Shown in pieces: positions 54,401 to 64,000 of a stretch of 64,000 nt of DNA (within the stretch, counting starts at the first letter, position 1; each line of letters opens with the position of its first letter). The DNA is from Helopsaltes ochotensis (lineage: Eukaryota; Chordata; Aves; Passeriformes; Locustellidae). The stretch is taken from positions 465,956 through 529,955 of the forward strand of contig VXBM01000131.1 in NCBI GenBank assembly GCA_013400155.1, in the 5' to 3' direction. The translations under genes were made by a program, and so were the position numbers. Under the pieces are notes generated by a model, which worked only from the letters and a program-made list of their open reading frames with translations, was not told where the DNA came from and did not search any database.

Positions 54401-57400
54401 TATGCTCAAAATCCAAAGCTTAACTGAGGGTTTTAGGCCTCTGGTCACTGATACTTCAACTATCCACATAAAGCAGAGAGGCAGCTTAGGAACGATTAGT
54501 TATCATTAATTGGAGCGTACATGACACTGCTGGCCACTGCCAGAACCTTGGCAAGAAGCAGAGCGTGCTCAGTACTCTTATCTGCAAGCTGACAAAGATA
54601 GCCATCAATACATGCAGTAGATAACCTGCTTTTGAATAAATAAATAAATCTGGCTGTTAAGCAAGAGGACAATGTCTCTCTAGGTGACTGGAGCAGAGGT
54701 ATGTTGTTAAGCTCACTGGTGCCCCAAGGCAAGATGAATCACCACCTCTACAGGAGGGGCTAGTGCAGCTGCAGCATCCCATGGGAACACTGGCAGCAGT
54801 GGTTAACTGCACTTGATAAGCTGGAGAGCTCTGTGCACTGTGCTGTAGGGTCTTCCTTCTAAGGAATGCACAAGGCAGGGCCTCAGCTTGCTTTAAGCAT
54901 ATCATTTCTTTAACAGCAGAACTAAACTTCATGGCTTTAAGGTTAATCATGAATACTGACATTTTCAGAGACAGCAAGTTAAGTCTTCTGCTAGTGTTGA
55001 TGAAGTAAATACAATCAAAATCAAACAGAATCCATGTCAGTCTCCCACCAGTAGCTATAACATCTCACCTATACAATTTATTATAAAGACATTTGATTGA
55101 GAATCAACCTTTTTTTTAAATAGATCTTCAATCAAAAAATAAATAAAAGAACTGAACAGTCTGTCTCAGCTCCTCCACACTAGCTTCCTACTCAGCATCT
55201 TGCTGAGATTCTTCCAGGTTTTCTACCACACAATCACAAAACAACTGAGTTTGACAGGGACCTCTACAGTTCAGCCAGTCCACTCCCCTGCTCAAACAGG
55301 ATCAACTGGAATGGGATTTCCAGGGCCACTCCAGATGCCTTCTGGTTGTCTCCAAACATGGAGATTCCACAACCTCTCTGGACATCCTGCTCCAACACTG
55401 CTGCCCTCACAGTACACTTGTGCTACCTCAAGTTCAGGCAGAGGCTCCTGTGCTTCCATTTGTGGTCATTCCTCTGATCTCTCCACTCCCTTCCCTATGC
55501 ACTGGAGACTCACCCTGAGCTTTCTATATACTGAACAATTCCAGCAATTCTCTCAACCTGTTCTTCACGTGAGAGAAGCTCCTGTAATTACCTTAGTGGA
55601 CTTTCACTAGACTCTTATTTTTTATTGCGGAGCCCAGAAGTAGACCCAGTACTCCAGAGGTGTCCTAACCAGTGCTGAGTTCACTCACCTAAACTGAAAT
55701 CCTTGTCTGTACTTCCTAAAATTCTTACTCAATTGCAGACTTCTAGTGAAGAAGTTGCATCTACCCAGTTCAGAGCCCATTTCACTCATCAGTATTTTGC
55801 TAGATGTTTCCTCCAATCTTCCCTTTACTACTTTCAGCTAATTTCACACTGGATCCAATTGCCCAGTTCAGCTGCCTATCTTCTACCAGATTATTCCTCT
55901 AGCTACTCCTCTAATTCATCCACTAGCATTCTCCTGCATTCAACCTCTAGCCCTTCAACCCCTTTTCTAATCCTTCATTAGTCATCTAACAGCTGATGAT
56001 CCTAAAATAGCAAACCAGAGAAAGATATAATTAAAATCTGAGCTGAATTACCCCTTAATACTGCCAAAGATAATAAATTACTTTTAAAAATATTAGAACA
56101 TTTACAGACATTATTACAGAGATAAATCAATACCTACATACTGAACAGGAAGAAAGCTTGTGTTTTCAAGTACACTTCTTGCAGTTTTCAGTATGGAACT
56201 TTCTCACAGTAAATACTGAACACAGGAACTGTTCTGCTTTATAGGTCAGCATTTTGCTGAGTTGAACACACACACAGAGATTGCATAAGAATCCCAGCAC
56301 CTCTGAAAAGACTTGCACTAGAGCAAGCAACATCACAAGGCAAAAGACCTTCAGTGTGAGGATAATAATATTATTTTGACAACTTTTATCCCATATGGCT
56401 TCCTTTAATGAATGCTTCCTAAATGAAGAACTCAGGCCCCAAGAACTATTTTATCTGAGTCTCTAGCGGCTCTATACCCCAAACAAACAACTGACATGAA
56501 TTTAGGGGTGTGTCCAGATTATGTATGCAACTGTTCCTATCCTGATAGAAGAAATCAGTCCTGCTAGGACACCAAGTTCACACTGAGAGTTATGGTCTAA
56601 CAGTTATAGTTCAGCTGTTCAATTCAGAAGCTCTCAAAGTTTTATGTTTAAATTTACTTGCAGATCAAGAGAGAGAAATCCAACAGACTAAATCAGCCTG
56701 CTGAAATTCTCGAGAGGAAATTGCAGTATGCACTCTTTCTGTTCAATATTATTTCCTTTCAACTTAGAGACCTTGCAGACATCATTTTATGGTTTGGCAA
56801 ACCAGGCCTTCCAACAAAACAGGAATCAGCAAGCAGTATCTGTTCTGTACTATAAAATTAAGCAAGAGGCAAATATGAAATGACAATTTTAAATATAATA
56901 CAAAATACCAGTTGTTTGCCTCGTTTTCAGAACTATTTCTAATACAACTACATTAGCTACATTTATTTTGTAAGAGTAAAGTTTTAGCCATGCTTTAGAT
57001 ACTCCTAACTAAAACCAGGGGATCACTTACCAAAGAATTCAAATGTAAAGGGGTCCCTTCCACCAAAAAACTCCCTGAAGACATCATCTGGGTTGCGGAA
57101 TGTAAATCCAAAATCAAACGGATTATCGTGATGATTTCCACCTGAAAAAAAAAAGTTAAATTTCAGCTACCTTCACATATTCTTACTAATAAGAAAGTTC
57201 AGGCTTATAGGACACTTGAATAATCTAAAAATATAAACTATTTCAAATATTTCTCTTTCAGATATCATTCAACTTAAGTACACACATTTCTTCATTACTT
57301 TTTATGACAGTTTCTCTTTTCAGATAACAGTAATACCTTTTATAGTAACTAGAAAAACTGTAAAACAATTGTAATTTCAATTTTCAAAAGACTGAATTTC

Positions 57401-60400
57401 AGGCCTTAGTACAAGCATTTCCAGATTCCTGTCTTGAAAAGAAAGCTACAGAAAACAGAGAAAGCAAAGAACTGCTGATGTCAACATACCTCCACCTCCA
57501 TTTATTAGGCCTTCTTTTCCATATCTGTCATAGATGTCACGTTTTTTAGCTACAAGGAGAAGTTGTATATCATGTCAGTAAACAAGTTTATTGGTTTTGT
57601 GAAAAAATAAAAACACTTAACTGGTATTCTCGGTTAAGCATTTTCTCAAAGCTAGTTTATTTAAGGAACTTCTGGCATATAACTGATGAACACTTTTAAC
57701 AAGGGCTACCAAAGCAATCCAGTTCAGAAAGAACAGTTACTGAACCTCAAACTTACTACCATTAAGTTGTAGAAGGTTTGGCCCTGATGTATGAGAGAAG
57801 TTTGGTTTAAGGACAAACTTCACATGGAAGTTTGCCTTTAAGAAGAATACGGCAGCTCTCTTCTTTGGACAGCTACCATGAAAAGCTTTAAGGCTGTGAA
57901 GGACCTCGGGACTTCAACCTGTTCCTCCACACAAGTCTAATCATGAAATTGGTCACATCTTGCCTGAATAAAGCTGTGATCACATCAATTTCCAAGCAAA
58001 GATTCTACAGGCTCTCTGGAGAACAATTCCAGTGCTCAAGCATTCCCTGCCTTCTATCCCACTCGCAAATCCTGACCATTGCCTCTTTTCCTTTCATTGC
58101 ACAAGACAAAGCCCATTGTGGGAATTATGAGAACGGAAGACCAGTGTTTACATGAGTGACTGCAAAACCCCTAAAAGTAATTATAACCACTTCTGCTGCT
58201 TGCTCTCTATTATTTTAGAAGGCATGGAGTGACTATTAATTTCAATGCAGACCAGCCTTACAGTATTCATCAGAAAGGAGAGAAAAATGGACTCTACATT
58301 ACTGCACAAGATCAGATGCCACTATGGTACTTTTGGAAAGGAACCTGAAGACCTTAAAGAGGCAGGCAGTCAGCTCACTTTGCTTGCACTGGTGTGGAGG
58401 TATCAGTCAAAAACCAATCAGGGCATTTGATTTGCGCCTCTTAATATTATCATGCTTTTCCCAGTGGAATCTCTTCAATGAAGGATGTTCTTAAAATTTA
58501 AACAGCGTCATTGAAAGAACATGCAGTTATCTCAAATAGATGCTGGAAAGTAGAATACTTCTGACTAACAGGAATTAAAATTTTATGTAATAGTTATCAT
58601 CTCAAATAATAGGAGCTTGCAATAGGTTCACAAGCAGACAAATCCCCAGAGCCTGATACATTATCTGTATTGCCTTTCTAGAAAGCAGTTTTTAAAGAAA
58701 GATGATTAACCTACCCATCAAATTATGAAGAAGAAAGCAGGAAAGGTAGATAAACTGTCATGGGCAGGAAACAGCAAGGATGCCCTGAGGGCTCACAAAG
58801 ACCAAAAATCTTCTTGAAAAATGTTCCATTTTTGAAACCACAAGGTTTCCCACAAGGGAAGTGTGTTCAATGATCACCCAATTTCAGTATTCTTTGCTTA
58901 TGTAATCCCTTACAAAACTATTCTTCTGCCAAAAATCTGTCATCATTCAAGCCTGTAATGGTGTCAGAAAATTTCATTAAGTTTGCAGAACATTTCACTG
59001 CCTCTCAACCACTGGGCTCAGGATTCCGACATCCCTGCTGCACAAATGATTGTTAAGACACCAGTAACACAAGATTTGGCCTAAATCCAAAAACTGGCAG
59101 CACTTTTAGAAGACGTTCTAAAATTCTAGCAGTGTACTGCTTCCAAAGAACTTAGAGATCTGTATAACAACCAGACCAATATCCTATTTTTATCCTGCTC
59201 AAAAAATTAGCTTAAGAAGGATAAAGTACTCTAAAAGACAAGTATACAATGAACTAATGATAAATTAAGTTCTTTTTCTCCTCTGTCAATTAACTATCAA
59301 AACCAAGCAAAGAAACGCAGAGTACCAGACTGCAGCTCACTAAATCAGGCAGAACTCTGAGAGGTAATCTAGATGCTGCTTGTGCTTTAAATATAGCTTT
59401 CCCATGCTCACTGTCTCAGGTGAAATCAAGGACACTTCAGAAATAGCATATAGACAGCTGCAGTCAGTTACAGAGGAAAATAATCAAAGTAGCTTAAATC
59501 ACTTTGTTATGATTCAGGCTGCTTTTGTCAGAACACTGGCAAAAGTTAATGACACTTTTCAAGCAAAAAGACAAGGGTGAGCTATAAACTGCATTTCTGC
59601 ACTGCACGGGTCAGGTTAAACACCTCTTTCAGAACAATTCAAAATAAACATTATCTTCAGTATCACAGTTGACTGAATTTACAGAACTCATTCAAATGCA
59701 GTCCAAATTTTCAGCAAGGTTTACAGTATGCTTTGTCAAGACTAGTTTACTGTTACAAAAACTAGAAGCTGTAGGCCCAACAGTGGATACTTCAGAGTTG
59801 GTGCAGCCTGACTTTAGAGGATAAATACAATACCCCTATACTGATGGTTAAGACTGGCCTCACTTGCTAAGATAAAATTAATCCTGGGATTCACAGAAGA
59901 CTCTACAGAAATTTCTGGCAGACACTAAATTTCAGTTTCTAGTAGTTTGGTTATGTATCAAGGGATATCCTGAAATTTTTGTTTCAAAATTTTCTACTCT
60001 TTCCCTTTTTTTGAAAAGAAAGTAGTCAAGTTGGTTAACCAAAATTACAATATCCCTTCAAAGCACCATAGATTAACATTTTCAGACTGATCCCCAGAAC
60101 AGAGACAGGCAGTTCAAGAGCCCTTTTAGAATACCCACCATCTGACAAGACTTCATAGGCCTCAGCTACTTGCTTAAATTGCTGTTCCGCCTCATCTTTA
60201 TTGTCTGGATTTTTATCAGGGTGCCATTTTAGTGCCAATTTACGGTACCTGAGTGGAAGGAAAACAAAGGATATTTTACTCTGAAATGATGGAATATGCT
60301 CAACAGATAAACACGATGTTGTCAGGTTAAAGAGGTTGTCAGGGACTGAAGTAAGAAATTCCTGGTGCTTTGTATCTTGCATCCAGATGTTGGGATCAAC

Positions 60401-61029
60401 AGATCCTGCAGGTACACAAAGAACCACCTACTCAGATATGTTTTAAATTAGAAAGTAATTTGGGGTTCTTATTCTGAAATTATTCCTGTGCATTTCTGAT
60501 GATCAACATCTGGGAGACTTAAGCAAAATATTCCAAAATATCTCTGCTGTGGGGTTCTCCTTAGAGCTCTATAATTTTTCAGTACTACAACCAATCAAGG
60601 GAAGCATCAAGAAGAATCTTTTCTGGTACATTAGAAGTTGATAAATCTCCAAGAATACACTGACTGTGACATCCTAACGTCAATGCCTTCTTTGACAGCT
60701 ACACCTGCACACAAGTCCCATTCTCAAATGAAACTATTCAGGCAAAGTGTTCGTAACTTCTTACTTCGAGGGGCAAAGCTAAGCTTGCACTTAGGTTGAT
60801 GTGTTTTGCAATCATCCAAGATCACAGTTCAAACATTTGAGTTGATAAAGTAGCATGTGCAGGAATTTGCAAAAGACCACGGGAAGACAACAAAGTGTGA
60901 ATCCAAATCCATGTAATTATATCTGTTCCTTAAAATCCGTAACATCTACACCAGTGACACTCACGCTTTTTTGATATCCTCTGCTGAGGCGTGCTTCTGC
61001 ACTCCCAGAACTTCATAGTAATCCACCAT
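13583..61029 (-). CDS. DNAJB6: DNAJB6, spliced coding region of the J-domain co-chaperone (gene-level entry)
   Basis: Class B J-protein that stimulates HSP70 ATPase activity and suppresses aggregation of polyglutamine and amyloid-type clients (known of the family). Nine coding exons on the minus strand (61029-60965, 60248-60139, 57549-57490, 57141-57031, 45723-45589, 44847-44703, 43270-43200, 21771-21562, 13665-13583) join without a frame break and total 990 nt, 329 residues plus stop, close to the roughly 326 residues I recall for the human long form. Domains in order: J domain with HPD at residues 31-33, glycine/phenylalanine-rich region about 70-116, serine/threonine-rich region about 117-200, C-terminal domain 201-302, and a lysine/arginine tail 305-326. 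A short form of 243 residues ends inside the extended exon 8. All borders are GT-AG. The family-level name is certain; DNAJB6 rather than DNAJB2/B7/B8 follows from the short-isoform tail KEQLLRLDNK and the basic long-isoform tail. Confidence 0.97.
18421..18480. repeat. 20-bp minisatellite, three copies
   Basis: Three exact copies of agccagtctccaaatccacc lie head to tail, followed by a decayed partial fourth (agccagcctt). On the minus strand the array produces a tryptophan/glycine/leucine-rich repeat reading frame, which is an artefact of the period. Confidence 0.95.
21430..21435 (-). terminator. DNAJB6: Candidate intronic poly(A) signal just after exon 9
   Basis: AATAAA on the minus strand, beginning 20 nt beyond a stop codon (TAA at 21455-21457) that ends the open frame running out of exon 9 through its donor. 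A mildly U/G-rich stretch (CTTGTTTGCCTTC) follows. Use of this site would give a third DNAJB6 3' end; it may equally be a chance hexamer in AT-rich DNA. Confidence 0.3.
21562..21771 (-). CDS. DNAJB6: DNAJB6 exon 9, long-isoform-specific region
   Basis: The acceptor TTTTTGCAG precedes GGGAGCC. Two bases complete the glycine codon begun in exon 8, then 69 codons (residues 234-302) start EPDEEAFAEECRRRGQHALP and end in FEAPFYLS, with one base left for the next glycine. AEE-(M/C)RRGQ-ALPAQP is the recognisable core of the mammalian DNAJB6a tail ([20 protein letters not shown] in human, from memory). The following stretch, residues 255-302, is proline-, serine- and acid-rich and clearly less conserved. 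The donor, CAG|GTGTGC, is weaker than those of the other exons. Confidence 0.93.
23934..24260 (-). mobile_element. CR1 LINE, 5'-truncated 3' end
   Basis: Reading on the plus strand starts with AATCATAGAA, the complement of the CR1 3' terminal repeat. It continues 'ctggaaggaaccttcaaag', 'cactagatcagg', 'ccatccaacctgaccttgaa', 'acaacctgtgccag' and 'tttcaccaccctcactgtaa', the standard antisense CR1 3' region. The element's sense strand is therefore minus, the same as DNAJB6. Similarity fades after about 24260. Divergence is moderate. Confidence 0.9.
29440..29752 (+). mobile_element. CR1 LINE, 5'-truncated 3' end
   Basis: The sense-strand CR1 3' region lies on plus: 'gtgataggacaagggggaat', 'ggctttaaac', 'gcacaggttgctcagagaag', 'ctgtggatgccccatccctg', 'tgttcaaggccaggttggac' and 'ttaaggtcccttccaactca'. 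It is antisense to DNAJB6. A 12-bp motif AGTTGGACCTGG is duplicated at 29647 and 29666 inside the element, a local insertion relative to the usual CR1 order. Confidence 0.92.
31242..31257. repeat. Perfect 16-bp palindrome between two direct repeats
   Basis: AAATACTATAGTATTT equals its own reverse complement. It sits within two copies of ttgactaaatactat spaced 20 bp apart (31236 and 31256). The region is AT-rich, so a chance origin or a small slippage duplication is likely; no function is claimed. Confidence 0.85.
35860..36045 (-). mobile_element. Old CR1-like LINE fragment
   Basis: 'ttcttccaacagttaatcat' and 'ctcatttgaatttgtctggc' in this order recall the antisense of older amniote CR1 subfamilies, more diverged than the other CR1 copies here. 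Boundaries are guesses and the call depends on memory of the consensus; a repeat-library search would settle it. Confidence 0.4.
42399..42429. repeat. A31 homopolymer (U31 in the DNAJB6 transcript sense)
   Basis: An uninterrupted run of 31 A on plus. In the direction of DNAJB6 transcription it is a T/U tract about 90-120 nt past the short-isoform poly(A) signal. No processed pseudogene was recognised upstream of it, so a retrotransposed tail is not supported. Confidence 0.95.
42500..43164 (-). other. DNAJB6: DNAJB6 short-isoform 3' UTR
   Basis: Sequence between the short-form stop codon (43165-43167) and the inferred cleavage site about 20 nt past AATAAA at 42519. It is AT-rich and without coding character, about 660 nt long. 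In genomic terms it is the first part of intron 8. The end is inferred, not shown by transcripts. Confidence 0.65.
42519..42524 (-). terminator. DNAJB6: Poly(A) signal for the short DNAJB6 isoform
   Basis: AATAAA on the minus strand, followed 10-25 nt later by a strong U/G-rich element (TGATGTTTGTGGTGCATTC, complement of about 42494-42516). Signal, spacing and downstream element together make this the best poly(A) site in the window. It lies where the short isoform needs one. Confidence 0.7.
43165..43270 (-). CDS. DNAJB6: DNAJB6 exon 8 (internal in long form, terminal in short form)
   Basis: The acceptor TGTCCTGCAG precedes GATTGTTGAG. It encodes residues 210-232, IVENGQERVEVEEDGQLRSL then TIN, and the first base of glycine 233. 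At 43200|43199 the donor AATG|GTAAGG is used for the long isoform. If it is ignored, translation continues G-KEQLLRLDNK and stops at TAA, 43165-43167, giving the 243-residue cytosolic-type short isoform. The tail KEQLLRLDNK is the diagnostic end of DNAJB6b. This part of the protein belongs to the C-terminal beta domain. Confidence 0.97.
43271..44702 (-). other. DNAJB6: DNAJB6 intron 7
   Basis: A 1.4-kb intron with donor GTAAGT and acceptor CCTGCAG, splitting an arginine codon AG|G. No repeat or other gene was seen. Confidence 0.9.
44703..44847 (-). CDS. DNAJB6: DNAJB6 exon 7, S/T-rich region
   Basis: The acceptor TTTCAATAG precedes GTTTTACTTC. It completes glycine 161 and encodes residues 162-208: FTSFGSLGHGGL, then TSSFSSTSFGGSGMGNFKS, then VSTSTKIVNGRKITTK. 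This is the serine/threonine- and phenylalanine-rich segment that in human DNAJB6 is needed for oligomer assembly and suppression of amyloid formation. It also carries the start of the C-terminal domain (KIVNGRKITTK). The donor is GTAAGT. One codon (arginine 209) is split with exon 8. Confidence 0.97.
44848..45588 (-). other. DNAJB6: DNAJB6 intron 6
   Basis: A 741-bp phase-1 intron, donor GTAAAT, acceptor CAATAG. A plus-strand open frame at 45040-45240 has no recognisable content. Confidence 0.9.
45589..45723 (-). CDS. DNAJB6: DNAJB6 exon 6
   Basis: The acceptor GTTTTTGTAG precedes AAGACCC. It completes glutamate 116 and encodes residues 117-160: DPFEDFFGSRRGPRGSRSRG, then GGGSFLSAFSGF, then PAFGSGFSPFDT. 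It contains the DPFEDFFG motif closing the G/F region, an arginine-rich linker, and the beginning of the F/S-rich stretch. Phase fits exons 5 and 7. It closely follows the mammalian exon of the same place, with small changes in the glycine run. Confidence 0.97.
45724..57030 (-). other. DNAJB6: DNAJB6 intron 5
   Basis: An 11.3-kb intron with donor GTAAGT. It contains one CR1 copy at 55.2-55.7 kb and A/T homopolymers (A-run near 46418-46433). The stretches at 47560-48050 and 49650-50250 are less AT-rich than their surroundings but match no repeat or gene I recognise. Confidence 0.85.
55222..55690 (-). mobile_element. CR1 LINE, 5'-truncated, about 470 bp
   Basis: Antisense CR1 on plus: 'acaatcacaaaacaactgag' and 'acagggacctctacag' at the element's 3' end, then 'attccacaacctctctggac', 'tgtgcttccatttgtggtca', 'gcggagcccagaagtagacc' and 'cagtactccagaggtgtcct'. 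It reaches further upstream in the element than the other two copies and is more diverged. Sense strand is minus, as for DNAJB6. Confidence 0.88.
57031..57141 (-). CDS. DNAJB6: DNAJB6 exon 5, G/F region
   Basis: The acceptor TTTTTTTCAG precedes GTGGAAATC. It completes glycine 79 and encodes residues 80-115: GNHHDNPFDFGFTFRNPDD, then VFREFFGGRDPFTFEFF. Phenylalanines 89, 91 and 93, asparagine 95 and proline 96 are all present. These are the positions changed in human limb-girdle muscular dystrophy D1, where the G/F region contacts and autoinhibits the J domain. The donor is GTAAGT. Confidence 0.98.
57142..57489 (-). other. DNAJB6: DNAJB6 intron 4
   Basis: A 348-bp phase-1 intron, donor GTATGT, with an A-rich (T-rich in sense) polypyrimidine tract before exon 5. 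Nothing else seen. Confidence 0.9.
57490..57549 (-). CDS. DNAJB6: DNAJB6 exon 4, end of J domain and start of G/F region
   Basis: The acceptor CTCCTTGTAG precedes CTAAAAAACG. It completes alanine 59 and encodes residues 60-78, KKRDIYDRYGKEGLINGGG, plus one base of glycine 79. It covers helix IV of the J domain (KKRDIYDRYG is a family signature) and the first glycines of the linker. Sixty nucleotides, phase 1 on both sides. Confidence 0.97.
57550..60138 (-). other. DNAJB6: DNAJB6 intron 3
   Basis: A 2.6-kb phase-1 intron, donor GTGGGT. Short open frames on plus (57943-58155, 58245-58430, 59380-59580) show nothing recognisable. No repeat identified. Confidence 0.9.
60139..60248 (-). CDS. DNAJB6: DNAJB6 exon 3, J-domain core with HPD motif
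   Basis: The acceptor CTTCCACTCAG precedes GTACCGT. It completes alanine 22 and encodes residues 23-58: YRKLALKWHPDKNPDNKDEA, then EQQFKQVAEAYEVLSD. The HPD tripeptide at 31-33, essential for stimulating HSP70 ATP hydrolysis, lies between helices II and III. QVAEAYEVLSD is the invariant end of helix III. The donor is G|GTGGGT. Confidence 0.98.
60249..60964 (-). other. DNAJB6: DNAJB6 intron 2
   Basis: A 716-bp intron, donor GTGAGT, acceptor CCACTCAG, splitting alanine GC|G. No other feature seen. Confidence 0.9.
60965..61029 (-). CDS. DNAJB6: DNAJB6 exon 2, coding start
   Basis: ATG at 61027-61029 in a good initiation context (A at -3, G at +4: gaaacATGG). It opens MVDYYEVLGVQKHASAEDIK-K and two bases of alanine 22: J-domain helix I and the start of helix II. 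MVDYYEVLGVQ is the exact start expected for DNAJB6, which fixes the start choice. The exon ends AAAGC|GTGAGT. Confidence 0.98.
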
Positions 61030-61073
61030 GTTTCAGGAGTTGTCTTGGTAGCAACAGCTGAGTCTTTCAAGTC
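61030..61073 (-). other. DNAJB6: DNAJB6 exon 2, 5' UTR part
   Basis: A 44-nt leader between the acceptor (TTGTTGTTGTTACAG|GACTTG) and the start codon. It holds no upstream ATG. The rest of the leader lies in an exon outside the window. Confidence 0.8.
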
Positions 61074-64000
61074 CTGTAACAACAACAACTTGTAAATGAG
61101 GCTTGTCCAACTACTGCTACTTCATAAAAGTCAGGTAAAAGCCTGGTATTGCCTTGTACCAAAGTTGATGGAAGAAAAAGTTCAAATGTTCCAAATCCCA
61201 AAAAATAAAACCGCTTTCCTTTAGGTCAAGAGATCAGAGAATTACTTTAATTCGGATTTCTATGTTCTTTAATCCCACTGAAACACAGTATACAAACACA
61301 TAGAAATATAGCAGTTCCTGAAACAGATTAGACCGATAAGCTAAATTTAATCAGTATTTTAAGAAGGGTATCTGGATCACAGTTTTGATGTAGATATTAG
61401 TAACTCCAAATCAAAAGTTCACCTGTTACCTATGACACCAGTCATGACTTAAGCACATATGAGCATAAACAAAGGGACCCATCTTTCACATCTGTTCTTC
61501 AGAACATCCACGGAGATGCTCCTTTCAGAAAAACAACGTATGTGCAGGTCTTGGAAATTTAAAACTCAGCCTTATTGAGTCCAATAAGCCTTTCTGGTAC
61601 TCAGATTTTGACAAAAAAGTGCATGTTGCCAAAGCTTCCAAGTACCATTTGTCTCCTTTATGTTCACCAAGAGAAGCACATAACCAGGCAAGATTGCTCA
61701 AACTGCAAGGTAAACCAACCAACTCAAGTGCAGAAGCACCTACTGCCTGTTAGTATAAAAGAAGAGTTACCATTAGAGTCCTGAGAAACCTGGAAGTCAA
61801 AAAAGCAATTTAAATACTGACAGTTTCTTGTCAACATTAGAGAATAATCACAAGGAACAGCTACACTGACCATTACTCCAATTAAATGACCATTAAGATA
61901 AAAGAACCTCTCTAAAAATTTTCAAGAACGTTTCATGTCTTCATGCAATGCTGCCTTTCTCTCCACCACTGTGAAGTCTCCATTCTGGCAAAACTTCCAA
62001 TCCCCTTTCCATCCTACCACTGCTGGTTTGTTTCAAGTTTAATGAACAGGAAACAGCGACCTTTTCCAGTAGTTATCAACTTGTTGCAGGGCAAGTCACC
62101 TAAATACACTCAGAACATAACAATACAGCAATGTATTAGTCACATTTTCTTATCGTGTGCATCAAGAACAAAAATTCATTGAAATAACCTTTCACCCCCT
62201 CAAGTCATTCAGCATTTTTCATTTTAGCCCATGCAAAGTCTCAGTTTCCTTTTCTTTCCCATAAATGCTGAAAGAACCAAGCATGATGCAGCCTAGTGAA
62301 ATACTCTGAAATTAATTTCTCTTACTACTTTTACATGCATCTTTCAACATCCTGGGATATAACTTTGAAAAAAGACTTCCTTTAAAATAAATTGGTACAT
62401 CTTCAAAATATGTTCCTGCTGTAGGTTAAAGCTTAATTAACTTTAATTATGGTTACACACACATTTCCTCAAATGGCAAAACCAGTTTAAGAGATACCCT
62501 GCCATGCTTCCTCCCCTCTCCAAACTACTAAGAGAGGCAAATGCATTGGAGGACCCACATGTTTAAAACTTGGGTGGTTTTAGCAATCTACTTAATCATA
62601 CAGTCCCACAAACACAAAATTAAAGTGTAGCAACTAAATAGCCCTTTGAAGAAATCTCCACATCAAAAAAACCATAAGGGTACAGTTAATACTGTGACCA
62701 ACACCAAAGGAAGTTGGGGGACGTGCATTAAAATTAACATTAAGAATGCCAATAATAACATACTAATGGCAGGGTTCAATATGTAAACATACAGATTACC
62801 AAAAATATCCTAGGGTATTTGCTATCAACTGGCCTCTCTAGTTTTTCCGTTTCCCAGACAACAATTAGAACAGCTCTGTGAACACAGAGGTGAGGAGCAA
62901 AGTCAGTATGGGTTAAGTACATTATCAAATCCCACAGCCAGCCTTATGAGCAACAGCATATATGGAACCTAGAGTTTACAAAAAGAAATCAGAAGGGGGG
63001 AATCCATTCTGAGTCAAGCTTAAGGCTAGAGGCTATCCCTCCTAACAAGAGATACCAGCTACAACTAGTGAGCGAACAGCAAGAAGCCACAGGACGGGAG
63101 CATATACCATACTACTACGTGTTCTTTCCATATTCTCCTTTTCTTACATACAAGACTTTCATTAGCTCTTCCCTCAATTCTGGTACCTATCTTAGAGGGA
63201 AAATTTAAAACTCAAGCTTCTAACTAGAAAAAGCATGTAGGAAAAGCACCTCAGATATAAAAAAATAAATTGGATCTTTTCCTAGAGAACTTTGTGCACA
63301 CAGGCAGTCATACTGATTTCAAGACAGTATCTTTTTGAAAACTTCCCTGTTTGTTTAAAACCAATGATGCAGAGCTGTTAAGTTTAGACTCAGTACAAAC
63401 AACATGTATGCTAGATAACAGAAGCCTGAAGTTGGGACAAAAAAAAACAAACCTGAAGCAACATGACCACATCTTAAGAGATGACTCTGACCCTAAAACC
63501 AACTCCTTCAAGAGAAATTATTTGTTTCAAAGAAATGTACGGGGATTGAATATTCTGTTGTTAGTGAGTGTTAGTGCTCAATTTTCACTTGCCACCAGTA
63601 TAGAGTCTGGAATTAAAACAAGATAGAAACTGTCTAAAGAAAACAAATTCTTAATATTTTCTGTCTTCTAATCAAAGTGCCATGAAAGTCAGGTGACAGC
63701 AAGAATTCATCTCTGATATACTATTATTTCTATCTGCTAGTTATCATAAAGCATAAACTGCACTGCTGAAATTTTAGTTATCATTGGAACTTTTTTTTGT
63801 ATGTAAAAATTTTTAAAAATATTTACAAGAAAAAAATTCATCTGCAGCTTTTTTGTCCAGCTTAAGAAGTCAGCTAATATTTAGTCCCTCAACAGCCAGT
63901 AAGACTGATCAAAAAAACACCACACACATCCACAGAATCTTCCTCCCCACAAAAAATTCCAACAATATTCACAAACTAGAAAAGACCTTTATCTGCAATC
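61074..64000 (-). other. DNAJB6: DNAJB6 intron 1 (partial)
   Basis: AT-rich sequence without CpG clustering, TATA-containing promoter or recognisable exon. The DNAJB6 promoter and first non-coding exon therefore probably lie past the right edge. Short open frames here (61575-61784, 61943-62182, 63351-63626) are unremarkable. Confidence 0.75.

Noticed and set aside
61074..64000. DNAJB6 promoter or first exon
   Set aside because: No CpG island, promoter motif or credible donor for a leader exon; the sequence is AT-rich intron.

Overview
This is vertebrate genomic DNA, almost certainly from a bird. It carries one recognisable gene, the J-domain co-chaperone DNAJB6, on the minus strand and split into small exons between 61,073 and about 12,010. 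The bird assignment rests on CR1 retrotransposon 3' ends of avian type (about 23.9, 29.4 and 55.2 kb), two solitary LTRs resembling avian endogenous retroviruses (about 2.7-3.7 and 5.5-5.8 kb), and a DNAJB6 that is close to the human protein but differs in its C-terminal tail. A passerine is possible, but I cannot prove it from this window.

Layout, left to right. Positions 1-12,010 are intergenic DNA downstream of DNAJB6, with a 37-bp tandem repeat and the two LTRs but no supported gene. Positions 12,010-13,665 are the 3' UTR and last coding exon of the long isoform. Positions 13,666-21,561 are intron 9, and 21,562-21,771 is exon 9. Positions 21,772-43,199 are the 21.4-kb intron 8, with three CR1 pieces and the 3' UTR of the short isoform at its 5' end. 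Coding exons 8 to 2 lie between 43,165 and 61,029. Positions 61,074-64,000 are part of intron 1; the first, non-coding exon and the promoter lie beyond the window.

All nine coding exons join in frame, with GT-AG borders and the J domain, G/F region, S/T-rich region and C-terminal domain in the expected order. The exons sum to 990 nt for the long form (329 residues plus stop, ending in a basic nuclear-localisation-type tail). They sum to 732 nt for the short form (243 residues plus stop), which is made by reading through the exon 8 donor to a stop and an intronic poly(A) signal. A similar read-through at exon 9 would give a third, unconfirmed form of 337 residues. It has an AATAAA 20 nt past its stop and a C-terminus (CVLT) that fits a CaaX prenylation box. 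This is the most interesting unexplained signal I see. I found no sign of a wholly new multi-gene system.
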